Counted from the stretch's first letter, positions 1 through 9,462 are shown. The stretch is DNA of 64,000 nt from Pedobacter mucosus (GCF_022200785.1 NZ_CP087585.1:2294001-2358000); one strand, 5' to 3'. Notes: generated by a model not told the origin, from the sequence alone. Numbers and translations: made by a program.

Positions 1-414
1 CCTGCCTCTTCCCTTGTTGATCATTTGTGGAATGGCCAACATGGTTGTTTCCACAACGGTTTTGAACAAGGTATTAAATGCACTTTCATAGTCGCTTAAC
101 TCAGCATCCAATGCGCTCGTTGCCCTTGGGCCGTTTGTATTATTGATTAATATATCGATTTCATTACGACTAAAAAAATCTTCAATTATCTTTTTGAACG
201 AGAGATAGTCGGAGAAATCTGCTACCAGATAACCATGTTTTTGCCCTTCAGAAGTAATGGGAAGTTTCGCAACTGCGTTAATCAGTTTCTCTTTATTGCG
301 AGCCATCAGAAAAACATTTGCCCCACAATTTGCAAGGCAAACTGCTGTTGCAAACCCTAAACCTTGGGTACTGGCGCCAACTAAGGCAATCTTCGATGAT
401 AAGTCAATATTCAT
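1..414 (-). CDS. Short-chain dehydrogenase/reductase, C-terminus beyond left edge
   Basis: Partial gene starting at the ATG complement at 412-414 and open to base 1. About 138 N-terminal residues are visible. The Rossmann glycine motif is GASTQGLG near residue 13, followed by the basic MARNKEKL stretch that usually favours NADP(H). The NNAG-type strand motif appears as NNTNGP, a form common in FabG-like SDRs. The catalytic Ser-Tyr-Lys part lies outside the window, so substrate cannot be inferred. It is 28 bp from a Crp/Fnr regulator on the same strand, suggesting co-transcription. Confidence 0.85.
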   Translation of the reverse strand, partial: MNIDLSSKIALVGASTQGLGFATAVCLANCGANVFLMARNKEKLINAVAKLPITSEGQKHGYLVADFSDYLSFKKIIEDFFSRNEIDILINNTNGPRATSALDAELSDYESAFNTLFKTVVETTMLAIPQMINKGRGR

Positions 415-442
415 GTTTGATTTTATTGGTTGTAAAAACAAG

Positions 443-1027
443 CTATCGCTCATTCGCCATAGCACCTCTAATTCTACTTAATGATTCAGCGGTAATGCCC
501 AAATAAGAGGCGATATAAAGCAGTGGAATCCGTTTAGCAATATCAGGCTGCTTGGAAATAAGCTCCTTATATCTTTCTTTGGCTGTCGTACTATCCCGCA
601 TATTTACCCGCTTTTGAAGTGCGACATATGCCTTTTGATATAAATGTCGAAAGAATTTTTCCAAAGCAGGAATCTTATCTAATAAAACTTCCAATTCATG
701 ATGGGGAAATAAAAGAACTTCACTTTCTTCAATGGCCTCAATAACAATCTCTCCTGGGGTTTGAGTAATAAAACTGGATAGATCTGAAACCCAATGACCC
801 TCAAAGGCAAACTGAATAATGTGCTCGTTTCCATCCTGACCAACCGTATAAGAACGCAACGCTCCTTTCACTACAAAAAAAAGGTATCTGCTGATCTCGC
901 CATGGTTCAACACCGTCCTTTTCTTTTTTATCCTTCGGCTAGTTAAGACATTTTCAATGATTTCAAATTCCTGTTCTCCAATATGTGTGTACTGGTTTAG
1001 GTTTTGATATAATAACGAATTGTCCAT
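443..1027 (-). CDS. Crp/Fnr-family transcriptional regulator
   Basis: About 194 residues with an N-terminal cyclic-nucleotide-binding-like beta roll (around 25-120) and a C-terminal winged helix whose recognition part reads IASYLGITAESLSRIR. This degenerate HTH is typical of the many Bacteroidota Crp-like regulators, most of which do not bind cAMP. I prefer the ATG at 1027; a TTG nine bases upstream (1036) would add three residues. It lies directly upstream of the SDR at the left edge, a likely target or operon partner. A second regulator of the same family sits at 14425-15036. Confidence 0.85.
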   Translation of the reverse strand: MDNSLLYQNLNQYTHIGEQEFEIIENVLTSRRIKKKRTVLNHGEISRYLFFVVKGALRSYTVGQDGNEHIIQFAFEGHWVSDLSSFITQTPGEIVIEAIEESEVLLFPHHELEVLLDKIPALEKFFRHLYQKAYVALQKRVNMRDSTTAKERYKELISKQPDIAKRIPLLYIASYLGITAESLSRIRGAMANER

Positions 1028-1081
1028 CACTATCAAAGGTAGAAAATAAATAGGTGAGCCTAAAAAACTTAATCAAAACTC

Positions 1082-1762
1082 TTAAAGTACACCCAACCAA
1101 GTTTTAAAATCCTGCAGTTCTTCACCTATAATCGTGTGGGTCATTTCATATTCATGGTATTCTAGTTTTGGCAACATCGGACTTAGATAACCTCGTGCCT
1201 CACGACCATATTCAACAACCAAGGTTTGATCCTGAATTCCGTGAGCGATAAATAATTTAAGGTGCTCCAGCTCTTTTTTATCTTTTATTAACGGTTTAAT
1301 CTCTGCAAGAAGTCTGCTGCTAAACGCAAATATGCCAGTAAACTTTTTTGGATAGGTTAATCCTACGCTATACGACATAATTCCGCCCTGACTAAAACCG
1401 CCAATATAAACCCTATTCTGATCAATATTATATCTTTCAGTTAATTGGTTTACGAAAAGATTTATAACCTGACGGCTTTTCTCCGCCTGCTCCTCGTTTA
1501 TCTTTCTGATCCCATCCGTTATCTCTAAAGCAAACCAGGCATAACGGCCTGGAGCGGTGGTAAAAGGTGCACGAGCAGATACGACAACTACATTTCCCTC
1601 AAATTCATTGGCAAGCCTAAACATATCATCTTCATTGCTGCCAACCCCGTGCATCAGTAATACCAATGCAGGTTTTTCTGGCTGTGCTGAAGGTAATTTA
1701 ACTTTATATTGCAGAACCAGTTCTGATCCTTTTGTTGCCTCGTACTTATTTATATTTTCCAT
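1082..1762 (-). CDS. Alpha/beta hydrolase, carboxylesterase/phospholipase-like
   Basis: 226 residues, cytoplasmic (no signal peptide). Oxyanion/early motif LLMHGVGSNEDDM near residue 35, nucleophile elbow GGFSQGG (GxSxG) near 121, acid region HGIQDQTLVV and a late His in the C-terminal third. This pattern is that of the YpfH/EstB-type small carboxylesterases (Abhydrolase_2). It is 12 bp from the upstream dioxygenase gene on the same strand, so the two are probably one operon. Natural substrate unknown. Confidence 0.85.
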   Translation of the reverse strand: MENINKYEATKGSELVLQYKVKLPSAQPEKPALVLLMHGVGSNEDDMFRLANEFEGNVVVVSARAPFTTAPGRYAWFALEITDGIRKINEEQAEKSRQVINLFVNQLTERYNIDQNRVYIGGFSQGGIMSYSVGLTYPKKFTGIFAFSSRLLAEIKPLIKDKKELEHLKLFIAHGIQDQTLVVEYGREARGYLSPMLPKLEYHEYEMTHTIIGEELQDFKTWLGVL

Positions 1763-1774
1763 TATTCAATTAAA

Positions 1775-2599
1775 TTATCCAATCTTAAAGCACCTCATGC
1801 TCATCGAGCCAAACTGGTAACCTTCGAAAAGATGAGTTATAGATTCATTTTTTTCCACCATGCCAAGACTATAAATCATGGGCAGATAGTGTTCATTGGT
1901 TGGGATGGCCAGCTTTGCGATTTCACCAAACTTTTCGTAATTAACCAGCGCTCCGAAATTCTGGTGATCAAGATGGGTTTTTACCATTTCATCAAACTCT
2001 ATATTCCAATCATAGGGATTTGCATCCATGTTGCCCCAATTCGTCCTGGCCAAATTATGTACGATATTTCCGCTGCAAACCACCAATACTCCTTTTTGCC
2101 TTAAGTAGGCCAATTGTTTGGCAAGTTCAAAATGATAAGCAGCATTTTGTCCATAATCTAAGCTCATTTGCAATACTGGTACATCTGCTTGAGGCCATAA
2201 AAACTTGAGTATTGTCCAAGCTCCATGATCAAAACCCATATTTTCATCTTCTTGAACAGTGGTCAATTTGATGTTTTCCATGATATCATTGGCTAGTTCT
2301 GGCGATCCAGGAGCATTGTAACTAACGTTGTACAGATCATCGTTGAACCTGCCGAAATCATAAATAGTCCTTGGATTCTGGTTGGATGAAATATAAGTTC
2401 CCACAGTTTCCCAATGGGCAGAAATTACCAGAATAGCCTCCGGTTTCTCCATCTCTTTTCCTATCTGGGAAAGCATTTTGGTAAAATCGTTATCTAAAAC
2501 CGCATTAATCGGATGACCATGTCCAATAAAGAGCACGGGCATTCGCCGTGCTCTTTTCTGAAAGTTTTTTGCTAAATTATATAGGTTATTTAAAACCAT
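1775..2599 (-). CDS. DODA-type extradiol aromatic ring-opening dioxygenase
   Basis: 274 residues of the LigB/DODA (YgiD-like) family, which opens catecholic rings with a single metal. Metal-ligand motifs are visible: GHGHP at residues 26-30 (most homologues have GHGSP, so Ser is replaced by His here) and SAHWE around 60-64, plus NIVHNL in the middle. The N-terminal extension before MPVLFIGHG is usual in Bacteroidota members, so I keep the longer start. It precedes the esterase gene on the same strand. Substrate assignment is inference. Confidence 0.88.
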   Translation of the reverse strand: MVLNNLYNLAKNFQKRARRMPVLFIGHGHPINAVLDNDFTKMLSQIGKEMEKPEAILVISAHWETVGTYISSNQNPRTIYDFGRFNDDLYNVSYNAPGSPELANDIMENIKLTTVQEDENMGFDHGAWTILKFLWPQADVPVLQMSLDYGQNAAYHFELAKQLAYLRQKGVLVVCSGNIVHNLARTNWGNMDANPYDWNIEFDEMVKTHLDHQNFGALVNYEKFGEIAKLAIPTNEHYLPMIYSLGMVEKNESITHLFEGYQFGSMSMRCFKIG

Positions 2600-2640
2600 T
2601 TTTTTTTGATTGTAGCAATCCTGCGATTACCATTGTGTGA

Positions 2641-3213
2641 TTATTTACCGATGCCCATTTGGCTCATAAAAGTCTGATTGTCCCAGAACAAATGTTCCTC
2701 AATCATAACTCCATTTTCCCAAACACCAATAGTAGCCATTGGCAATTTGAATTTTTTCCCTGTTGGTTGAATAAATTTACCGTTCCCAATTGGCATTGGC
2801 TTGCTAAAAGTTCCTTCCATTACACCGGTTACCGCCGTCTGGTTACCTGATCCGAATTTGATTAAATGTTGTTTGATTCTGGTATCTGGAGCATAAACAA
2901 ACATGGCTTTCATGTCCTCCAAGTGTTTCGCAAGTCCTACCGCGACGTGTCCATCTGGCCAGTAAACTTTAATATCTTTACCATGGCTTTCATGAAACCT
3001 TGCCCATTGTTGACCAGTAAAAACCGTATAATCCAACGTATCAAAGGTATTAAGGTGTCTAGCAACAAGAACATCCTTTGCGGTAAGGGTTGCAATTATT
3101 TTTTTTAATGAATCTGTTTCTGATTTAGATTGTGCTTTTACACTATTTGTTCCTGTTACTGCAATGATGGAAGGGATCACTGAAGTACGGATCAAGTTTT
3201 GGATTGTTTTCAT
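2641..3213 (-). CDS. Exported SnoaL/NTF2-like protein (ester-cyclase type)
   Basis: 190 residues. The N-terminus is signal-peptide-like, followed by a SnoaL/NTF2 fold pattern: conserved FHESHGKDIKVYWPDG, a central TGVMEGTFSKPMP strand, and a late VWENGVMIEEHLFWDN pair of strands. Proteins of this type are usually annotated as ester cyclase or nuclear transport factor 2 family; the enzymatic role is not established. It lies 41 bp upstream of the DODA-like gene on the same strand and is divergent from an AraC regulator, with an inverted repeat between them. Confidence 0.8.
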   Translation of the reverse strand: MKTIQNLIRTSVIPSIIAVTGTNSVKAQSKSETDSLKKIIATLTAKDVLVARHLNTFDTLDYTVFTGQQWARFHESHGKDIKVYWPDGHVAVGLAKHLEDMKAMFVYAPDTRIKQHLIKFGSGNQTAVTGVMEGTFSKPMPIGNGKFIQPTGKKFKLPMATIGVWENGVMIEEHLFWDNQTFMSQMGIGK

Positions 3214-3282
3214 TTTTATTAAATTAATATGTCGTTATTGACTAAACAAAAATGGAGGGAAAAGGCGCTAAAAGGCTTGACT

Positions 3283-3307
3283 TATGTTAGTAAAAAAGCT
3301 TAACATA
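3283..3307. promoter_or_regulatory. Operator-like inverted repeat between SnoaL and AraC genes
   Basis: Perfect 7-bp arms TATGTTA (3283-3289) and TAACATA (3301-3307) separated by 11 bases, in the divergent intergenic region between the genes starting at 3213 (minus) and 3475 (plus). Placement suggests a regulator binding site, perhaps for the adjacent AraC protein; binding is inference. Confidence 0.4.
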
Positions 3308-3474
3308 GGTTAATGTTTCTGTGATTTTAAGCGGTAATAAATGATATGCTTGTAAAAGTAACAGACAAACATTTATTATCTCTAACATATAAAGATCTCT
3401 GTAGTAATTCGTTTAGATTTGCCAAGGGAAATACTACTAGATCGATACCTTTTTCCGCTAATTGAAATACGCTT

Positions 3475-4341
3475 TTGGAACAAATCAAAACCTTTTCTTT
3501 ATCCAGGCACAGCAGATTGTTTTCCGTTGAAGACCTTAACAGGGATTATTTGTTTGTAAGCGCTACCCGTCACCCTCATCTTGAGCAACCTTATCGGGCG
3601 GAAAGTTATGCCATCGGCTACCTTAGAAAAGGAGAAATACAGTTGCAGGCGGGCTTAATTATTCACAACATTAAGGCTCCGGCGGTCATTACGCTTGCGC
3701 CATCGGTAATTAGAAGCTTTAGCAAATCAAGCGAATCAATTGACCTAGAAATTATTTTTTTTAAAAATTCCTTTCTGCTGGAAAAACATGCCGATTTATT
3801 TTTTCTGCTGAAGCAGGATTTCTTTGAAAACAGCGACCTTACTGTGCTTTCTCAAAAACATGAAATCATGGAAAAGATCGAACATATTTTTAAGCTGATC
3901 AGCCTCACACACCATTCGGCTAATTTCCATGCAGGCAACATTATTCGGAACTACATTTTTGTATTGATCTACGAGATTGATGCGTTTTACCGTCAAAATC
4001 AGTCGAATTCGCCCGTCCAAAGCCTGAATCCCCTCACAGCAAAATTCCGTCAGCTTCTTAAAGCTACCTATCTTCAGGAGCGTAAACTTGAGTTTTATGC
4101 AGATAAATTATCGGTTACCCCAAAGTATCTTTCTGCGGCGGTGAAAAAGCAAACAGGCAGATCTGCCAGCGAATGGATTGCTGAAACCATTGTTTTAGAG
4201 GCAAAAGTACTCCTGCAAAATAAGAGCTTAACGGTATCACAAATCAGTAACCAGCTCAATTTCGTTGATCAATCTGTTTTCGGAAAGTTCTTTCGTGCAA
4301 ATACAGGAGTGGCTCCTGTAGATTATCGCAAGAACCTTTAA
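3475..4341 (+). CDS. AraC-family transcriptional regulator
   Basis: 288 residues beginning at a TTG codon (no ATG fits the conserved N-terminus). N-terminal cupin-like sensing domain (about 1-170) and C-terminal double HTH: first helix region KLEFYADKLSVTPKYLSAAVKKQTGRSASEWI, second LTVSQISNQLNFVDQ followed by SVFGKFFRANTGVAPVDYR, the AraC signature. It is divergently placed to the SnoaL-DODA-esterase group, which it probably controls. Loss of an ATG start suggests low expression. Confidence 0.9.
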   Translation: MEQIKTFSLSRHSRLFSVEDLNRDYLFVSATRHPHLEQPYRAESYAIGYLRKGEIQLQAGLIIHNIKAPAVITLAPSVIRSFSKSSESIDLEIIFFKNSFLLEKHADLFFLLKQDFFENSDLTVLSQKHEIMEKIEHIFKLISLTHHSANFHAGNIIRNYIFVLIYEIDAFYRQNQSNSPVQSLNPLTAKFRQLLKATYLQERKLEFYADKLSVTPKYLSAAVKKQTGRSASEWIAETIVLEAKVLLQNKSLTVSQISNQLNFVDQSVFGKFFRANTGVAPVDYRKNL

Positions 4342-4461
4342 GCTCCGTTAGCAACGAAAACTAAGCATCCGAATCAGCCATTTCGACGAACATTATAGCC
4401 ATCCAATCCTTTATACTGCTATGAAAAAGGGGAATTTTGCTTCTTAGAGCAGATTAAAGCG

Positions 4462-5061
4462 ATGGTTCAAAAGGAACAGAACAAAACAAAGATTTCCTTA
4501 TTAAAAAATGCAGAATTTCTGTTTGCAAATTTTGGATACGAGGGAACTACGATCCGCACCATTGCAGAAAAGTCAGGAACGAATTCTGCAATGATCAATT
4601 ACTATTTTGGTTCAAAGGAAAATCTATACCATGCCCTTTTTGAAAATCATCTTGATAGTATAGTCAACAAGATCAATGATATCAAAAACAAAACCCAAGA
4701 TCCAGCACAAAGATTAACTGCATTTCTAGAATATTACTGTGGACGGATCCAGACCCACCAAGATTATTACAGAATTTTATTCAGCCAATTATTCGGCATG
4801 CAAACTCCTGAAATATTAAGGATTGTATCAACCTTGAGGAAGAATATATTTGAGTTTTTAACAAAAACAATTGCTGAAGGCATTGAAAAAAAACGCTTTG
4901 CTCCTATAGATGAGGAGATGCTGGCGATAAATATTATGACGCTATTACCCGCCTTAAATAGTAGTAATAAAGGATTTTTGAACTTAAGTGAGGAGGTTAA
5001 CCAGGATATTTCGAAGAGGGTGATCGCTTATTTCATGTCCAGCTTAAAGATTACGCAATAG
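4462..5061 (+). CDS. TetR/AcrR-family repressor of the efflux operon
   Basis: 199 residues. N-terminal TetR HTH with the pattern LLKNAEFLFANFGYEGTTIR, then IAEKSGTNSAMINYYFGSKENLYHALF; the rest is an all-helical ligand domain. The gene ends 9 bp before the TolC-like gene, and the four genes run in one direction, so it is almost certainly the local repressor of the pump. Effector unknown, probably a pump substrate. Confidence 0.9.
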   Translation: MVQKEQNKTKISLLKNAEFLFANFGYEGTTIRTIAEKSGTNSAMINYYFGSKENLYHALFENHLDSIVNKINDIKNKTQDPAQRLTAFLEYYCGRIQTHQDYYRILFSQLFGMQTPEILRIVSTLRKNIFEFLTKTIAEGIEKKRFAPIDEEMLAINIMTLLPALNSSNKGFLNLSEEVNQDISKRVIAYFMSSLKITQ

Positions 5062-5070
5062 ATTAAAAAA

Positions 5071-6426
5071 ATGAAAAAACATATTCCCATAGCGGGGAAA
5101 TTATTTAAATTAACCTTATTGATATTTGCTGTACTAAACATTTTTGAGTTGCAAGTATATGCGCAAAAGGAAACAAAGGTCTATCATATTTCGATTGAAG
5201 AGGCCATATCCTTTGCAAAATCACAAAACAAAACGGTACGAGCGGCTCAAATGAGCATCAGTTCATCAGAAAAAGATTTAAAAGATGCTTACAGCGCAGC
5301 ACTTCCCTCTATTAGTATAAACGGATCTTATCAAAGATTTTCTGACCTTACCCTTTACATTGAGGGTTTGAGCAACGCCAGTACCGGACCTAGAAAACCG
5401 ACGCCAAATGCAGCAGCTTTAGGTTTTGAGGCCCTTTTCAATATTTATGGTGGCGGAAGGCAAATGGCATTGGAGCAAGAGCAAGCTTTAAGACTTAGCC
5501 TAACTAAAATTAATGCTGCAGAAGCTGCAGGGAACGTAGCCGTTCAAACGTCGTCTTCCTACCTAAACCTTTTGAGGTTGAAAGACCTCAGCATCCTCAT
5601 TTCTGAGCAAGTGACAAGGGCAAAAACCCGATTAAAAAACATCAATTCGCTTTATAAGAATCAAAAGGTAACCAAAAGCGATGTACTGCGAGCAGAAGTA
5701 AGTTTGGCGAATGCGGCACTATCCCTGGAGCAGAACAACAACGATATGTTCATTGAAAACCAGCGGTTGAATGTACTAATGGATCTTCCAGATTCGATTA
5801 TAATTGCTCCATCAGATTCTTCTTCGATTGCTAAGCCTGATCCTGAAACCCTGCTTCCGCTACTAAAGGAAAAAGGAGAAAATTCTTATTCGACATTGAA
5901 AGCCGAAAAAAATGTTGAGCTGCAAAAAACCAGGCTAGATATGATAAGCAGTGCAGATCGCCCATCGTTAAACTTTTACACTGCATACGGAATGAATTAT
6001 CCAAATAACCTGTTCTTTCCTCCGGTAGATCAGGCTTATTCGATAGGATTTGTGGGTTTGAAAGCACAATACAATATCTCTTCGCTCTATCAGAACAAGA
6101 ATAAAAAAGCTGCCGCAAAAATTAGGGTTTCTGAGCTTGAACTCCAAACACAGGCAATTGTGGACAACAATATATTTGAAACCCGCTCTTATTTAATTAA
6201 GTACACAGAAGCATTAAACCGGATAAAGGTTAATCAGCACTCTGTAGAACAGGCCATGGTCAATTATAAGATTATGAACATTAAGTATATCAATCAGCTC
6301 GCACTGTTAACCGATTTGCTAGATGCCGATAATCTGTTACAGGAATCGCGATCAAACCTGGTAAAGTCGCAAACAGATGCATTATCAACGTATTATAAAA
6401 TCCGCTTTTCAAGTGGGAATCTTTAG
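5071..6426 (+). CDS. TolC-like outer-membrane efflux channel
   Basis: 451 residues with an N-terminal signal peptide ending near VYAQ. Two OEP repeats of long coiled-coil helices are apparent, with ISIEEAISFAKSQNKTVRAAQ at the start of repeat 1 and a similar alternation in the second half. It forms the outer-membrane duct of the tripartite pump encoded by this and the next two genes. The last codons overlap no other gene; the HlyD-like start follows 4 bp after its stop. Confidence 0.9.
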   Translation: MKKHIPIAGKLFKLTLLIFAVLNIFELQVYAQKETKVYHISIEEAISFAKSQNKTVRAAQMSISSSEKDLKDAYSAALPSISINGSYQRFSDLTLYIEGLSNASTGPRKPTPNAAALGFEALFNIYGGGRQMALEQEQALRLSLTKINAAEAAGNVAVQTSSSYLNLLRLKDLSILISEQVTRAKTRLKNINSLYKNQKVTKSDVLRAEVSLANAALSLEQNNNDMFIENQRLNVLMDLPDSIIIAPSDSSSIAKPDPETLLPLLKEKGENSYSTLKAEKNVELQKTRLDMISSADRPSLNFYTAYGMNYPNNLFFPPVDQAYSIGFVGLKAQYNISSLYQNKNKKAAAKIRVSELELQTQAIVDNNIFETRSYLIKYTEALNRIKVNQHSVEQAMVNYKIMNIKYINQLALLTDLLDADNLLQESRSNLVKSQTDALSTYYKIRFSSGNL

Positions 6427-6430
6427 AAAA

Positions 6431-7468
6431 ATGAATAACAAGTCACAAAAGATCAGCACCTCAAATCTGATCATCACCATTATCTCCGTTTTGCTAATTA
6501 TCCTTGGGATGTTCTGGTTTATCCGCTACCTTGTTTTCTCCTCAAAATATGAGGAAACAAATGATGCGCAGGTAGAATCGTACATCAATCCGGTATCAGC
6601 AAGAGCGGGCGGTTTTATTGATGAGGTTTACTTTAAAGACCACCAAGCAGTTAAACAAGGTGATACGCTTGTGCTTTTGGATAACCGCGAATATAGTGCG
6701 CAACTGCTTGTTGCCGAGGCCGCACTTGAAGATGCCAATGCACAGCTAAAGGTATTGGCGGCCGGAATAAGTTCGTCGCAAATTGCCTCATCCATAAACC
6801 GCAATCAAATCCAGGGCGCTGTTGCAAGAAACTGGCAGCAGGAACAGGAAATCAAACGGTATAAAAATCTGATTGCGGAGGAAGCCGCAACTGGTGCTGA
6901 TTTTGATCAGGTTAAGTCTCGCTATGAGGTTTCCGTTAGTGATTTAGATGCCTCAAAAAATGGATTAAAAGCGAGTCAGGCAAAAACGAGTGAATTAGAA
7001 ACCCATCATGCCCTACTTATTGCCGATATTAAAAGAAAAGAGGCTGCCTTATCAATCGCAAAATTAAATCTTTCCTACACGGTAATTCGTGCACCTTACT
7101 CGGGTCAGCTTGGCAAGAAAAGTATTCAGGTAGGGCAACAGATACAACCCGGACAGCCTTTAGTGAGTATAATTGATGAGGGAAACAAATGGATAACCGC
7201 CAATTTCAAGGAAACACAAGTAGCTACAATGCATGTTGGTCAAACTGTTGAGATTAAATCGGATGCTTTTGGCGGAAAAATATACAAAGGAAAGATCACT
7301 GCAATTGCAGGTTCTACCGGCTCCCGTGCATCACTTTTACCACCAGATAACTCTAGCGGCAATTTTGTAAAGATTATTCAGCGTATTCCGGTAAAAATAG
7401 AATTCACAGAAAAGGATACGAGGAACCTGGTTGCAGGGATGAACGTAACGGTATCTGTTAGAAAATAA
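6431..7468 (+). CDS. HlyD/EmrA-like periplasmic adaptor of MFS efflux pump
   Basis: About 345 residues from the ATG at 6431; an in-frame upstream ATG at 6377 lies inside the TolC-like gene and is unlikely. One N-terminal membrane segment (IITIISVLLIILGMFWFIRY), then a split biotinyl-lipoyl motif (SARAGGFIDEVYFKDHQAVKQGD and VIRAPYSGQLGKKSIQVGQQ), a central alpha hairpin and a C-terminal beta barrel. This is the EmrA layout, linking the inner-membrane MFS pump to the outer-membrane channel. Confidence 0.92.
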   Translation: MNNKSQKISTSNLIITIISVLLIILGMFWFIRYLVFSSKYEETNDAQVESYINPVSARAGGFIDEVYFKDHQAVKQGDTLVLLDNREYSAQLLVAEAALEDANAQLKVLAAGISSSQIASSINRNQIQGAVARNWQQEQEIKRYKNLIAEEAATGADFDQVKSRYEVSVSDLDASKNGLKASQAKTSELETHHALLIADIKRKEAALSIAKLNLSYTVIRAPYSGQLGKKSIQVGQQIQPGQPLVSIIDEGNKWITANFKETQVATMHVGQTVEIKSDAFGGKIYKGKITAIAGSTGSRASLLPPDNSSGNFVKIIQRIPVKIEFTEKDTRNLVAGMNVTVSVRK

Positions 7469-7471
7469 ATT

Positions 7472-9079
7472 ATGGCCAAACCGCAGCATTTTAAGTCATG
7501 GATATTGAATTATGAATGGGCCATTAGAATAGGTCTCTTTCTCATTTTGCTATCAGCGCTGGTACAGTTTGGTATGTTCGCCCTTAGCCAGAACTACATG
7601 ATCAGTTATCTTGGTGCCCAACCAGAGGATATTTCCTTTGCGTTGCTGTTAACATATGCAGGCATCATTTCGATATTACCAGTACAGTTTAGGTTTCTTC
7701 GGTTCTTTGAAACCAGAGCTTACCTTTTAACCAACATTATCTTGGCCATCATTTTGAATGCACTTTGTTTGTATTGTGATGACCTGATCTTTTTTTTCAT
7801 CCTCCGTTTTTCGCAGGGAATTCTTGTAGGCAGTACTGCTGCCTGCATCCTAACGCTTATTTTTACCAGACTCCATTCAGAAAGGATGCAAGCCATCGGA
7901 TCGGCTGTTTTTTATGGGACGATTCTGGGCAATACGGTTGCCATAGGCCTTGTTGGTGCACTTGTGGTGAATGTTACAGATTGGCGACAGACGTATATTA
8001 TCCTGATATTATTCCAAACATTTATTCTATTGATTATTTTGGTCATGCTCCGCGGATCCAATGGCGTAAAAAAATATCCGCTCTTTCAAATAGATTGGCA
8101 GGGTGCGGTTATTTTCGGGTTTGCTGCAGTTTCTTTTGCTTATACGCTAATCTATGGATCAAAATATTATTGGCTTGGCGATATGCGGATTCGCTATTCG
8201 CTCCTGATTTTTGTGGTTTCGCTATCGCTTTTCATTTATCGCCAATTATCCTTAAAAAGACCATTAATACATTTAACAATTCTCACCAAAAAAAATGTAC
8301 TGCTCGGATTAACCTTGCTAGCCATATATTATGGAGGAAAGGATACCATAAATCTGGTGTATGGATATACGATAAACGTACTTAAATGGGATAGCCTGCA
8401 GGTGATGTTTTTGGGTTGCTGTAACGTTGGGGCGATGATTTTATCACTAACACTTTCCACCCGATTAATGCTCGCGAAACGCCATTCAGCAAGAATATAT
8501 ATGATTGCTGGATTTTTGGTAATGGGCATCTATAACCTTTGGATTTATCAAATTATCACTCCTGATTTGTCCTTTTTCGACCTTTTATTTCCCATTTGTT
8601 TGCAGGGCATTGCGTCGGGATTATTGTTTGTTCCACTAATTATTTTCATACTTTCTTCTGCACCACCGCAAACTGGTACAACGGGAATAGTGGTTGCCGC
8701 TTATGCCAGATTTATGAGCTCGCTAAATTCGATAGCTGGATTTTATAATCTGCAGCTTTATTACAACCAATATTTTAAGTTAAGTTCGCTCGGCAATTTG
8801 GTTCCAGAAAACTACAAGCTTAGCGAACAGATGAGCCAATACAAACAGCTATATTTGAGTAAGGGTTTTTCCGTAGATCAGGCAGGAACATTGGCCTCAT
8901 CAGCACTGGGACAAAGCATCGGGATCCAATCTCAACTGCTTACTTTTAGGGCAATTTTTATAATTATTGCCATAGTGATGTTGGTTGCTATGAGCCTGGT
9001 TTTATTTGTACCAATGTTAAACAAAACCTACCTGCACTGGAATAGAAAAATGTTTACCCAACCAGAAAAAAGCAAATAA
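7472..9079 (+). CDS. MFS drug transporter, DHA2/EmrB-like
   Basis: 535 residues, hydrophobic throughout, about 14 predicted membrane spans. The segment FFILRFSQGILVGSTAACIL resembles motif B/C regions of DHA2 antiporters, and GTILGNTVAIGLVGALVV the glycine-rich antiporter helix. It starts 3 bp after the adaptor gene. With the TolC-like and EmrA-like proteins it should form a proton-driven tripartite exporter. Substrate not predictable; the neighbourhood of aromatic and quinone enzymes hints at small aromatic toxins. Confidence 0.9.
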   Translation: MAKPQHFKSWILNYEWAIRIGLFLILLSALVQFGMFALSQNYMISYLGAQPEDISFALLLTYAGIISILPVQFRFLRFFETRAYLLTNIILAIILNALCLYCDDLIFFFILRFSQGILVGSTAACILTLIFTRLHSERMQAIGSAVFYGTILGNTVAIGLVGALVVNVTDWRQTYIILILFQTFILLIILVMLRGSNGVKKYPLFQIDWQGAVIFGFAAVSFAYTLIYGSKYYWLGDMRIRYSLLIFVVSLSLFIYRQLSLKRPLIHLTILTKKNVLLGLTLLAIYYGGKDTINLVYGYTINVLKWDSLQVMFLGCCNVGAMILSLTLSTRLMLAKRHSARIYMIAGFLVMGIYNLWIYQIITPDLSFFDLLFPICLQGIASGLLFVPLIIFILSSAPPQTGTTGIVVAAYARFMSSLNSIAGFYNLQLYYNQYFKLSSLGNLVPENYKLSEQMSQYKQLYLSKGFSVDQAGTLASSALGQSIGIQSQLLTFRAIFIIIAIVMLVAMSLVLFVPMLNKTYLHWNRKMFTQPEKSK

Positions 9080-9188
9080 GCTCAGTCCGAAATGACATTC
9101 ACCAAGGTTATAAACTTCAAATATTTGCTAGATGCTTTAATACCGGGAAATGAACGGCCCTACCCTTTGGCGATTTTTAGTCCCGCTC

Positions 9189-9323
9189 CCGCTGCTGCCG
9201 ATAGAAAAAATCGGCATTTAGCTTCGATCGGGTTTAAAAACAAAGTTTGGTGTTTTTGGCGGGATTATTTAGCGCATATTGGTTTGGAAAAATAACCGCT
9301 GTAAGTAATCGAGACAGCAGCGG
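9189..9323. repeat. Nested inverted repeat, possible dispersed intergenic element
   Basis: The space between the pump and the alcohol dehydrogenase (9080-9528) has no convincing gene. It contains 9-bp arms CCGCTGCTG (9189-9197) and CAGCAGCGG (9315-9323), plus two small hairpins, GCCGAT/ATCGGC at 9197-9215 and CCGAT/ATCGG at 9329-9341. It is richer in G+C than its surroundings. This looks like a dispersed, REP-like intergenic repeat; only one copy is in the window, so that is inference. Confidence 0.35.
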
Positions 9324-9432
9324 CCGCCCCGATTTTATCGGACTACAGCGAATGGCGGAACTGAAGAATCTTATGAAATTACCGGACATTCATTTCCAGA
9401 TAATTTGACTTAAACCTCAGTAGCCTTAAAAC

Positions 9433-9462
9433 TCGATAACCTCAATTTGCTGAGGTTATCGA
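9433..9462 (-). terminator. Hairpin terminator of the alcohol dehydrogenase gene
   Basis: Perfect 12-bp stem TCGATAACCTCA / TGAGGTTATCGA with a 6-base loop, 67 bp downstream of the minus-strand gene ending at 9529. On the minus strand it is followed by GTTTTAAGG, a short T tract. Confidence 0.55.

Noticed and set aside
9092-9295. 67-codon plus-strand reading frame after the MFS gene
   Set aside because: It runs through the repeat-like region and shows no protein pattern.
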